From positions 1 to 42,218 of the forward strand of contig JANQJO010000018.1 in the NCBI GenBank assembly GCA_028281605.1: 42,218 bases of DNA. The letters are read 5' to 3'. Shown here piece by piece: positions 9,551 through 16,995 of the stretch. The position numbers and the translations under genes were made by a program. The first letter of the stretch is position 1, and the number at the start of each line of letters is the position of its first letter. Below the pieces are notes generated by a model, which worked only from the letters and a program-made list of their open reading frames with translations, did no database searches and was not told where the DNA came from. This stretch comes from Pseudomonadales bacterium. Its GTDB lineage: Bacteria > Pseudomonadota > Gammaproteobacteria > Pseudomonadales > JANQJO01.

Positions 9551-10180
9551 TCACGGCTGCTTGATCTGATCATGAGCTTGCACGTTTTCACCCGAAGATA
9601 AATTCTTAACCGTATTCTCTAGCGCTTCACGAGCTCTGAAAATACGCGATCTAACGGTACCAATTGGACAGGCCATGATTTTCGCAATCTCTTCATAACT
9701 TAATCCGTCATACTCCCTTAAGGTTACAGCCTCACGCAACTCGGCAGGTAAGCGAGCCAAAGTCTGCTGCAACATTTTTTCCAACTGTTGCACATGCAAA
9801 GCTTCCTCAGGAGTTTCTAAATTACGCAACGCGCCGCCTACATCAAGGCGTTCTGCATCTATAGCCTCAATGTCTTGCTCAGGAGGCCTACGTAGTTTCG
9901 CAGATAAATAATTTTTAGCAGTATTAATCGCAATTCGATACATCCATGTATAAAAAGCACTGTCCCCTCGAAAGCCCTTGAGTGCTTTATAAGCCTTCAC
10001 AAAAGCATCCTGCACAATATCTAAAGCTACATCCTCGTCCCTGACAAAACGCTTCGCCAAGGCCAAAAGTTTATACTGGTACTTACTCACCAGCAGATCA
10101 AAAGCACGCCGGTCTCCCGACTGCACACGTTTTACTAGCTTATAGTCTAGTTCTCGCTCAGAGAGGCCACTTTCAGACAT
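9551..10180 (-). CDS. rpoE: RNA polymerase sigma-E factor (RpoE/AlgU)
   Basis: This ECF sigma factor of the RpoE/AlgU class drives the envelope-stress regulon. Region 2 is clear (DRRAFDLLVSKYQYKLLALA, then DIVQDAFVKAYKAL and FYTWMYRIAINTAKN). Region 4 contains REYDGLSYEEIAKIM and GTVRSRIFRARE. I choose the ATG at 10180, giving 209 residues. It has AAGAGG upstream and matches the AlgU start pattern. The in-frame ATG at 10258 lies almost on the predicted transcription start, so its product would be leaderless. It is the first gene of the operon with rseA, rseB, rseC and mucD. The promoter at 10272-10298 implies self-activation. Confidence 0.95.
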   Translation of the reverse strand: MSESGLSERELDYKLVKRVQSGDRRAFDLLVSKYQYKLLALAKRFVRDEDVALDIVQDAFVKAYKALKGFRGDSAFYTWMYRIAINTAKNYLSAKLRRPPEQDIEAIDAERLDVGGALRNLETPEEALHVQQLEKMLQQTLARLPAELREAVTLREYDGLSYEEIAKIMACPIGTVRSRIFRAREALENTVKNLSSGENVQAHDQIKQP

Positions 10181-10271
10181 CTGATCAAGGCCTCTTAATG
10201 GATTTTTTTTGAATTGAATAGCATGCACTGACATAATATTGTATCCCCTGACAGGCAATCGGTATAATCAG

Positions 10272-10298
10272 TAAGACTGAAGCAAACCCCATAAGTTC
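10272..10298 (-). promoter_or_regulatory. Sigma-E-type promoter of rpoE operon
   Basis: On the minus strand GAACTT (10293-10298) and TCTTA (10272-10276) are separated by 16 nt. The known RpoE/AlgU consensus is GAACTT-N16/17-TCTGA. The predicted start at about 10265 leaves a leader of roughly 85 nt before the ATG at 10180. This supports autoregulation of the operon, as known for E. coli rpoE and Pseudomonas algU. The rest of the 10181-10482 interval shows no gene. Confidence 0.7.
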
Positions 10299-10482
10299 AA
10301 ACAGAGAACCTTTTATCATGCAAACAGCCCTATACACATAGCCTTCACTGAACCCTCAGATACAATACGAAAACTGATCGATGTGGCATTATACTCTGAA
10401 AACTACTTTATTAAACCTAACCAATCCACTCACAGCCTAGTCATAATATTGACTTAGCGCTGATTGAGCCTGTTCGAACCTC

Positions 10483-11256
10483 TTAGACCCAAATTTTCCA
10501 AGGAGCCTCACCCGATGACCACAGTTGTTGCAAGTGGTGTTTATCCCTTAATGTGTCCATAGGCTGCCAGAAACCATGATGCTTATAAGCCATTAATTGC
10601 CCATCTTTTGCCAACTGGGTCAAAGGCTCTTTCTCCCACATAGTCTGATCGCCCGTAATATAAGCAAGCACCTTCGGCGAGAGCACAAAAAAACCAGCAT
10701 TAACACTACCACTCTCGGTGGTGGGCTTTTCTTGAAAACTTTGCACCTGTTGATCATGCATCATAATGGCACCAAAACGCCCAGGTGGGTAGGCCGCTGT
10801 CAGCGTAGCCAATTTACCGTGTTGATGGTGAAAGGCAACGAGTTCAGTGATATCGATATCACCAACACCATCACCATAAGTAAAGCAAAAGTCTTCGTCA
10901 TCACTGAGATACTCTTTCACCCGCTTTAGTCTTCCACCAGTCAAAGAATGCTCTCCTGTATCAGTCAAAGTGACTTGCCAAGGCTCAGCACGATGATGAT
11001 GAACTCGCATTTCGTTATTCTTAAGAGAGAAGGTCACATCCGATTGATGCAGGAAATAGTTCGCAAAATACTCTTTGATTAAATAACCTTTATAACCACA
11101 GCAAATAACAAACTCATTGATGCCATGAGCACTGTAAATTTTCATGATGTGCCATAAAATAGGCTTACCCCCAATCTCAACCATGGGCTTAGGTTTGAGA
11201 TGAGTCTCTTCACTCAAACGAGTACCCAAACCTCCAGCCAAGATTACAGCCTTCAT
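10483..11256 (-). CDS. rfbF: Glucose-1-phosphate cytidylyltransferase
   Basis: The enzyme makes CDP-glucose from CTP and glucose-1-phosphate, the first step to CDP-linked 3,6-dideoxyhexoses or related sugars for surface polysaccharide. The nucleotidyltransferase signature [15 protein letters not shown] with K-P-K-P-M-V-E-I is complete, and the metal-binding region [12 protein letters not shown] is present. Choosing the ATG at 11256, preceded by AAAGGGG, gives 257 residues, the usual length for RfbF. A frame extending upstream to 11442 is open but has no family similarity and crosses a tandem repeat. The usual partner genes (CDP-glucose 4,6-dehydratase and 3-dehydratase) are not adjacent, so the gene is an orphan in this window. 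Confidence 0.93.
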   Translation of the reverse strand: MKAVILAGGLGTRLSEETHLKPKPMVEIGGKPILWHIMKIYSAHGINEFVICCGYKGYLIKEYFANYFLHQSDVTFSLKNNEMRVHHHRAEPWQVTLTDTGEHSLTGGRLKRVKEYLSDDEDFCFTYGDGVGDIDITELVAFHHQHGKLATLTAAYPPGRFGAIMMHDQQVQSFQEKPTTESGSVNAGFFVLSPKVLAYITGDQTMWEKEPLTQLAKDGQLMAYKHHGFWQPMDTLRDKHHLQQLWSSGEAPWKIWV

Positions 11257-11328
11257 ACGCCACCCCTTTGCATTGACTTCATTGGCTCGATAACTATAAT
11301 AATACGATATAAAAATGCCATTAAATTG

Positions 11329-11368
11329 TAGGCCATATACATGCCTGGTAGGCCATATACATGCCTGT
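11329..11368. repeat. 20-bp direct tandem repeat, two copies
   Basis: Two adjacent 20-bp units, starting TAGGCCATATACATGCC, differ only in their last base. They sit in the 5' flank of rfbF on the side away from its start codon. They may be replication slippage or a duplicated binding site; nothing distinguishes the two. Confidence 0.85.
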
Positions 11369-11476
11369 ACCCTCAATACTCTCTTAATTTTATTATAAGA
11401 ATACTGACACGCAGCAAACAGAATCAAAAAAACTACAAGCAAACGAGTTTATCAAGGCTCATCATAATTTCAACCA

Positions 11477-11493
11477 AGGACAATCGCATCTAA
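11477..11493 (+). repeat. 17-bp repeat A, single copy
   Basis: The 17 bases starting AGGACAATCGC match the left end of the element at 16033-16151 at 15 positions and in the same orientation. The sequence looks like an insertion-sequence terminal repeat. No inverted partner was found nearby, so this copy is probably a solo end. Confidence 0.45.
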
Positions 11494-11749
11494 ATTGCCC
11501 CTAAGGCTCTGAGCATATACCGCTCATTTCATCCTTTTTTGATGGACTTTAAAATTACTGAGAGCTAACAGATTTAATTGAAAAACACCCATCGCTCAAT
11601 ACACACACCCTCACAGCTTGTCACAAGGATATTATTGGTTTCACAAAGTAGATACGATGCCCTGGCCAAAGTGGCCGGAAAGATGAATAAAGCCGATTTT
11701 TTTAGTATTATCCTGTGTTACTCATACCTGATGAAAGGGTTTATGAAGA

Positions 11750-11775
11750 AACAGCCATGAGCGATGTAATTTTCG
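11750..11775 (+). repeat. 26-bp dispersed repeat B, copy 1
   Basis: The 26 bases starting AACAGCCATGAGCGATG match 16934-16959 with one mismatch and in the same orientation. Copy 1 lies upstream of the large repeat-glycosyltransferase gene and copy 2 lies between pilX and pilY1. The two flank the segment 11776-16933. Confidence 0.8.
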
Positions 11776-11799
11776 TCACCCCAGGTGATGAAAATTGCA
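11765..11799. other. 16-bp hairpin overlapping repeat B
   Basis: Arms 11765-11780 and 11784-11799 pair over 16 positions, two of them G-U, around a 3-nt loop. There is no downstream T-run, so it is not a standard terminator. It overlaps the end of repeat B and could be a structured mobile-element end or an RNA hairpin. Confidence 0.6.
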
Positions 11800-11871
11800 T
11801 TTGCACGGTAAATATCACGCTGCGTCTACTCTCGCTTTTACTTTAGCTGAGTACTTGATGCTTTAAAGTCC

Positions 11872-11890
11872 TATAATCTGTAATTTGGGA
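11872..11890 (+). promoter_or_regulatory. Possible -10 box and ribosome site of the 11898 gene
   Basis: TATAAT occurs at 11872-11877 but no good -35 hexamer lies 16-18 nt upstream. TTGGGAG at 11884-11890 is a good Shine-Dalgarno for the GTG start at 11898. If the -10 box is used the leader would be very short. The ribosome site is well supported and the promoter only weakly so. Confidence 0.35.
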
Positions 11891-11897
11891 GTTTGTT

Positions 11898-14800
11898 GTG
11901 GTTGATCGAGCTAATCAACATAGTAATGCGGAACACTGTCGCTTCACAATGGGTGCAACAGATGATAAGCGACCTTCTGCAAAACGATGGAAACCTACAA
12001 ATTCACCGAAACAAATTCCATCAACGAATAATGATATGAGAGCAAGCCTCTCTTATTCTAGGAAAAGGCATAAGCACAGTGATGCATGGTTGGATCAAAG
12101 TTCTAGCAGTGACCGCAAAAGAGCCAGAATTTTCAACTCTAACACTTCGCAGCAGCGATACTTTGTATGCCTGAAAAGACAGGCTCAATATGCGTTTTGC
12201 CCAGAGAAAACTAGAGATGATTTATTTGATTCGTTTAATGCAAATCTTCATCGTTTTAATGCTGAACAACTTGCACTGGGTTTGTCGTATTTGGTTAAAG
12301 TAAACAAATCTTGTCACTTGATATTTTTACAAAAGTATACACCTATATCTGCTAAACACTTGGGGGAGAACATCCAATATTTTTTTGAATCTAATACAAT
12401 AAAGCCATACCACATTGCGCTTATGTTGAATAGTTCAGCGCAGTTAGGCCTAAGCCAGAGTAAACTGCAGCTCCATGAGTCTATTGTCTCAGCAGCCATT
12501 AAAAAGGCTTTATCTAATACTAAAGAAATACATGATGTTGCCAATACACTCAATGGAGCAGCACAACTAGGTTTGCGCCAGCAGGAACTTCAACTCAACG
12601 AGGATATCGTTTCAAAAGCAATCAAAAAAGCTTTGTCGGACAATTCCATCAAACCCATCCATGTTGCTAATATACTCAATGGAGCAGCGCAGCTAGGTTT
12701 GAGGCAAGAGCAGCTGAGACTTACAGCAAGCGTCGTCTCAAATGCCATTCATAATACAATATCATATGCTAATGCACAATCAATTGCTAATATACTCAAT
12801 GGAGCAGCACGGTTAGGTTTAAGGCAAAAGCAGCTGAGACTTAAAGCAAGCGCCATCTCAAATGCCATTCATAACACAATTCCATATGCTAATGCACAAT
12901 CAATTACTAATGTACTCAATGGAGCAGCACAGTTAGGTTTGTGCCAGAAAGAACTTCAACTCAACAAGGATATCGTTTCAAAAGCAATCAAAAAAGCTTT
13001 GTCGGGCAATTCCATCAAACCCATCCATGTTGCTAATATACTCAATGGAGCAGCACAGTTAGGTTTGAGGCAAGAGCAGCTGAGACTTAAAGCAAGCACC
13101 GTCTCAAATGCCATTCATAACACAATTCCATATGCTAAGGTACAGGAAATTGCTAATATGCTTAATGGAGCAGCACTGCTAGACTTTGGTAAAAACACGT
13201 TACTAATTCATGTTGAAACTTTTACAAACGCTATGAATATCGTTTTATCTAATTCTGGTGTAAATCAGGAAGCTATTGCCTATACGTTTAATGCTATACA
13301 GAAGTTGGTGTCTTTGGATAAGCAGATACAACTTCCTATGGCCATCTCTTGCATCCAGCAGCTTATTGTGATAGCTGGTAAAACAGAGATTGATTATCGA
13401 GTTCTTAATGCCATGTTGTCTTCTGTGCAAGGGTTGGGTCCAGAGTTGAAAAATGACCTTGAAACAATTATGAGGACCTGGATGAACAGCAGTAACACTC
13501 AATCCCTGAATAGAATTTTCTTTTATGGCGTGTTTTTTGGTTTATTTAATAAAAATATCGAGCCCAATTTGCTTGAACGTATATTTAGCTTGATAGAAAA
13601 TCTTTCAGAGCAAGATCAGTGCTGGTTAAAAAAGAAAATAATGGTAAGAGCCGTGGGGGAGCTGGTTTATAATAATGATCTCTTAACTATTGAAAATAAA
13701 CTGTTCATGTTAAATCTTGTGTTGAGTAAGGTGGACTCAGAAGCTTGGAAAAGCATCGCAATGGCTATTCCCCCCACGCAATATCAAACCTTGAATCAGT
13801 TACAAAATCAAAACCGAGATCGAGCACCGATGATTGACAAAGTGCTAGGTGCTCTTGGTGCAAACCGGATAAATTGGTACTTGAAACCAGAGAAAGTGCC
13901 TCTTTCTGATATTGACCTTAGTGAATTATCTGTTAACTTACACGTGAACGCATTGCAGCGGCTTGCCGTGCTTCAGCACGAGATTCAGCAGGAAAAGAAT
14001 GAGACTGCGAAAAGTTCCCTTGTAGAGTCTATTCGTAAAATACAGGGCAATTTAATTCCCATTAGCACATCGCGGGCAGTTGGCCAAATTACGTGTACTG
14101 ACGTGGGAAAAAGTATGCTGTATACATTTGGTCAGACCAATAAGTGTGATTCTCATAAGGATGATTTGGTAGTGATGTTTCCAACGCGGGGTCAAACTCC
14201 AGACCTGTCCGTCACCATGATAATCAAAGCACTTGTAGATAGCTTGCCTAATACTTCAGCAAAAGTGGTTCGAGTGGTGATTGGTGTAAATGCTAAGCAA
14301 TCTGAGAGAGCAGAGTTGCGGCTAATTATTGATAGTATTCAGTCAGAGTTGTCGCAATTGGACTTGAATATAGAATCTCACACAATTTACATTAACCTAT
14401 TTTGCTTTACTTGGCAGGTGGAACAAGATAATACAATGACACCATTTGGTGAATTGCGCAATTTTTTGTTTGATAAAGTGAGAAAATGCATAAAACATAC
14501 AGAAGGTTTTTCATTTCCATATTTTCTCAGCATGGATGGAGATATCACCTTGACTTCAGGTGCTATCAGCAGAGCTTTGGCTTTGGAAGCAAATGAGTTT
14601 ACAACAGCCGGTCATCAGGTTTCACAGCCTGATCATGACCTGGAAACTGCAGAAGCTTTTGAGATACACGCACGTGTGCAAGCACATTTGTATGGGAATG
14701 TAAAAGATAAGCAAGGACAGCTGAGATGTGTTAGTTATGGATATCCTGCAGAATCGTGCTTGATGCTGGGTCCGACCATATTCGAAGAGCTTTGTAAATT

Positions 14801-15917
14801 CAGACAAGAAAAAGGCAAACGCATCTATGGTGCAACAGACTGTGAAGGACGCTATCTAGCTCGATATGCACAAACCTTAGGGGGCTATTATGCGCCAGTG
14901 TCTGACTCGCCCGGTGTAATACTACACAATAGCAAGCGATTTACCATTAAATCGAAGGCAATTAATGACCTGAAAGGTATCCTGAGTTGGTTATCATCCC
15001 TTGCAAGTCAAAGCCAAAATTTGACAGGCTTGGATTTTTTTACACGGCAGTTAGCGTATGCGTTGTCAATTCCATTCGAGGTTGTGGGTACAGTGACAAA
15101 GCATCTTTATGTACCCAATCTGTTGAAGAAAGGAGTTTCTCTGCAGCAGCTGTATCAATTAACCGCTGAGATAGATAGAGCCGCCAATCAGACAGACAAA
15201 AGCGCTGATCGGAAAGATCAAGCTCATTTGGATGAAACAGTGAAGGTTGTTCTAACTGCATATACAGATATAGTCGATACTTATGGTCAGCGATATGCTG
15301 ATTCTATCTTAGATAATGCTTTACGTTGGAATCAAATGGTGGTTGAGTTTGCCATAGAAAAATGTAAAAAGCTGGAGCATGAGGAGTGGGCACAGCTTAC
15401 AATTGAGTCAGCAGTCGTTGGCATGAGGGATCAGGGTGCAAGTGTTGTATCAGCAGATAATATCAACCCCTGTGAGACTGGAGATGGTATTGCGAAGGAA
15501 CCATATACGCGAGGAAATATTACTGGACGCCTACCTTATGCACCGTTGCCATCATTGACTGTTGCAGTAACAGAAGAGGGTGAAGGTGTTAGTGGTCAGG
15601 GCAATATTATCTTGAACCAAAAGAGTACTGAACAGAAGCTGTCAGAGCCTTCTGCAGAAGAAAGAGCTTATGCCAAAGTTCATACAATACTAAAAGGGCT
15701 AGAAGGCATGGATAAAGAACTGTATGATCTGATTGGTCCAGAGCATTTTGGCGAAACTTGTGTGTGGACTGCTGCTGAAAAATGTGAGTATATTTTAAAA
15801 TATTTAACAGACCCTAATGATGGCCTGGGTTTGCAGGAAGATCTAATTGATGCGGCTTTTATTAGGGAAATCATGAGCGGCTTGATGCACACCGCTAATG
15901 CATTATCTGCTTATTGA
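11898..15917 (+). CDS. Helical-repeat protein fused to a GT-A-like glycosyltransferase
   Basis: The protein has 1339 residues, starts at GTG (11898) and has no signal peptide. Residues about 1-60 are polar and basic. Residues about 195-430 hold about six 40-42-residue helical repeats with core A-N-I-L-N-G-A-A-Q-L-G-L-R-Q. They recall OPR/DUF1601-type repeats known from eukaryotic organelles and Coxiella. A helical linker follows to about 700. From about 755 a GT-A fold is suggested by DLVVMFPTRGQTPDLS, a second strand RVVIGVNAK, a D-x-D motif in FLSMDGDITL near 880, and TDCEGRYLARYAQTLGG near 995, which mimics the acidic base and QxxRW region of GT2 enzymes. The tail from about 1180 is polar. 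The domain layout suggests a cytosolic or host-targeted glycosyltransferase effector. Acceptor, donor and export route cannot be read from sequence. Nearby dispersed repeats hint at transfer. Confidence 0.6.
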   Translation: MVDRANQHSNAEHCRFTMGATDDKRPSAKRWKPTNSPKQIPSTNNDMRASLSYSRKRHKHSDAWLDQSSSSDRKRARIFNSNTSQQRYFVCLKRQAQYAFCPEKTRDDLFDSFNANLHRFNAEQLALGLSYLVKVNKSCHLIFLQKYTPISAKHLGENIQYFFESNTIKPYHIALMLNSSAQLGLSQSKLQLHESIVSAAIKKALSNTKEIHDVANTLNGAAQLGLRQQELQLNEDIVSKAIKKALSDNSIKPIHVANILNGAAQLGLRQEQLRLTASVVSNAIHNTISYANAQSIANILNGAARLGLRQKQLRLKASAISNAIHNTIPYANAQSITNVLNGAAQLGLCQKELQLNKDIVSKAIKKALSGNSIKPIHVANILNGAAQLGLRQEQLRLKASTVSNAIHNTIPYAKVQEIANMLNGAALLDFGKNTLLIHVETFTNAMNIVLSNSGVNQEAIAYTFNAIQKLVSLDKQIQLPMAISCIQQLIVIAGKTEIDYRVLNAMLSSVQGLGPELKNDLETIMRTWMNSSNTQSLNRIFFYGVFFGLFNKNIEPNLLERIFSLIENLSEQDQCWLKKKIMVRAVGELVYNNDLLTIENKLFMLNLVLSKVDSEAWKSIAMAIPPTQYQTLNQLQNQNRDRAPMIDKVLGALGANRINWYLKPEKVPLSDIDLSELSVNLHVNALQRLAVLQHEIQQEKNETAKSSLVESIRKIQGNLIPISTSRAVGQITCTDVGKSMLYTFGQTNKCDSHKDDLVVMFPTRGQTPDLSVTMIIKALVDSLPNTSAKVVRVVIGVNAKQSERAELRLIIDSIQSELSQLDLNIESHTIYINLFCFTWQVEQDNTMTPFGELRNFLFDKVRKCIKHTEGFSFPYFLSMDGDITLTSGAISRALALEANEFTTAGHQVSQPDHDLETAEAFEIHARVQAHLYGNVKDKQGQLRCVSYGYPAESCLMLGPTIFEELCKFRQEKGKRIYGATDCEGRYLARYAQTLGGYYAPVSDSPGVILHNSKRFTIKSKAINDLKGILSWLSSLASQSQNLTGLDFFTRQLAYALSIPFEVVGTVTKHLYVPNLLKKGVSLQQLYQLTAEIDRAANQTDKSADRKDQAHLDETVKVVLTAYTDIVDTYGQRYADSILDNALRWNQMVVEFAIEKCKKLEHEEWAQLTIESAVVGMRDQGASVVSADNINPCETGDGIAKEPYTRGNITGRLPYAPLPSLTVAVTEEGEGVSGQGNIILNQKSTEQKLSEPSAEERAYAKVHTILKGLEGMDKELYDLIGPEHFGETCVWTAAEKCEYILKYLTDPNDGLGLQEDLIDAAFIREIMSGLMHTANALSAY
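12480..13190 (+). repeat. In-frame tandem repeats with a 366-bp higher-order period
   Basis: About six 120-126-bp units lie inside the 11898-15917 gene. The block starting at 12600 recurs at 12966, exactly 366 bp or three units later, with near-identical DNA over about 170 bp. Synonymous sites are also conserved, so the expansion is recent and happened by duplication of three units at once. The outer units are more diverged. Confidence 0.9.
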
Positions 15918-16032
15918 GAGATTACTGATGGAACCTAACGAGAGCAGTCCTGGTTAAGCTTTTTGCACTTTAGAATCGCGCATATAATGTTCACTTGTTA
16001 GATTTTTTTGATTTTCTGAGCCTACGGCCTGT

Positions 16033-16151
16033 AGGGCAATCACATCTAACTGTCCAGTGCAAAATGCATACAAAACCTCACAAAAACTGATTGCGTTTAA
16101 GTCAAATTGATCAAAGAGTACTTGTCAAACAAAATTAAATGCGATTGCCCT
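16033..16151. mobile_element. 119-bp MITE-like element with 17-bp imperfect inverted ends
   Basis: The interval 15918-16319 holds no gene but contains this element. Its left end starts AGGGCAATCACATC and its right end, read on the other strand, starts AGGGCAATCGCATT. Fifteen of 17 bases agree. There is no coding capacity. No clear target duplication is seen. The left end also matches the solo repeat at 11477. Confidence 0.5.
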
Positions 16152-16319
16152 GATATTTCAACAGTTGGTGGTTCACTTCTTGTAAGAAATTGCCTATCAT
16201 GGCCCATTACAATGCTATTGCATCAAACCAAAGCTCACAACATGAGCTGTTTAAAGTTTTTTACAACCTGACACCCCTAACAAGTTAATCTCTTTTATAA
16301 AACACAGGAATATATAGGG

Positions 16320-16928
16320 ATGAATACAGCTAAGGCAAAGTCAAAAGGTGTTGCTTTGGTCGTGGTCCTTGTACTACTGACAGTGATCTCAACCCTAGGC
16401 ATCAGCACCTTAAAAGACAGTGTCTTAGAACTGCAATTGGCCAAATCACACTTAGCCTTTGAACGCATCGACCAAGCCTCAGACACCGCTATAGATTGCG
16501 TGATGACCAATGTCATGAATAATGGGTTAAACGCAGCAACTCGCTTTTTAGGCAGCGCCTTATCTAGCACTATTCCTGCAGGAGCGACCACTGAAGGTTG
16601 TAGTGCTCAAGTCACAGACAAACGCATCAGAGAACACCGTTTTGATGAAGTTCCAGCAATTTCCGTAAACCAATACTGCGGAAAAGCAGCACCCGATTTT
16701 CTAGATGCTTCAGATGTCGAGTGGTTTCAAGCCTACCGCTATTTAACCACAGGCCGCAGTGAACAGGGCAAGCCCATACCCACCCGTTCAACGCACCAAC
16801 AAGCCTGGGAAATCGTATTACCTAATAATGCCGCTCAACTGGATATCATTCAAACCATGGAGATCAATGGTAAAAACCAAGAAGTGAGCTCACAACAAGT
16901 GTGTGAGTCAAACGTCGCTTTATTTTAA
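16320..16928 (+). CDS. pilX: Type IV pilus minor pilin PilX
   Basis: The protein has 202 residues. The N-terminus is a class III signal: a short basic leader ending S-K-G, then a hydrophobic stretch VALVVVLVLLTVISTLG, as in PilX_N proteins. Prepilin peptidase would cut after Gly11. The rest is a small globular domain with four cysteines. PilX with PilV, PilW and PilE primes pilus assembly and works with PilY1, whose gene follows. The usual upstream fimT-pilV-pilW genes are missing; the neighbour upstream is the unrelated 11898 gene, so the pilin operon appears broken or rearranged. The start ATG at 16320 follows AGGAATATATAGGG. Confidence 0.82.
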   Translation: MNTAKAKSKGVALVVVLVLLTVISTLGISTLKDSVLELQLAKSHLAFERIDQASDTAIDCVMTNVMNNGLNAATRFLGSALSSTIPAGATTEGCSAQVTDKRIREHRFDEVPAISVNQYCGKAAPDFLDASDVEWFQAYRYLTTGRSEQGKPIPTRSTHQQAWEIVLPNNAAQLDIIQTMEINGKNQEVSSQQVCESNVALF

Positions 16929-16933
16929 ATTAA

Positions 16934-16959
16934 AACAGCCATGAGCGATGCAATTTTCG
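16934..16959 (+). repeat. 26-bp dispersed repeat B, copy 2
   Basis: This copy matches 11750-11775 with one mismatch. It lies in the pilX-pilY1 gap and includes an ATG at 16948 that is in frame with pilY1 but lacks a ribosome site. The hairpin extension seen at copy 1 is absent here. Confidence 0.8.
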
Positions 16960-16995
16960 CAAAGGGTATCATTGAGGACAGTAAGGAACTGCATA

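Larger units (their letters stand above)
11257..11897. other. Repeat-rich intergenic region, no supported gene
   Basis: About 640 bp lie between rfbF and the large repeat-glycosyltransferase gene. The stretch holds a 20-bp tandem duplication (11329-11368), one copy of a 17-bp IS-end-like repeat (11477-11493, start AGGACAATCG), and a 26-bp dispersed repeat merging into a hairpin (11750-11799). A 60-codon frame at 11578-11760 has a TTG start and no recognisable family, so it is not called. The layout suggests debris of past insertions. Confidence 0.6.

Noticed and set aside
10930..11442. Longer N-terminus for the rfbF product starting at 11442
   Set aside because: The extra 62 residues have no family similarity and cross the 20-bp tandem repeat; the ATG at 11256 has a ribosome site and gives the family length of 257.
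11578..11760. 60-codon open frame between rfbF and the glycosyltransferase gene
   Set aside because: TTG start without a Shine-Dalgarno, and its end coincides with a dispersed repeat; no supporting similarity.
12480..13190. Regular repeats considered as a CRISPR array
   Set aside because: The units are 120-126 bp, in frame, and encode a consistent helical repeat; there are no short repeats separated by unique spacers.
16199..16218. Possible sigma-54 promoter (TGGCCC ... TGCT) upstream of pilX
   Set aside because: The distance between the GG and GC elements is 11 nt instead of 10 and the flanking bases deviate from consensus.
16948..16995. Upstream ATG as start of pilY1
   Set aside because: It lies in a dispersed repeat and lacks a Shine-Dalgarno; the ATG at 16996 has AAGGA upstream and leads directly into a signal peptide.
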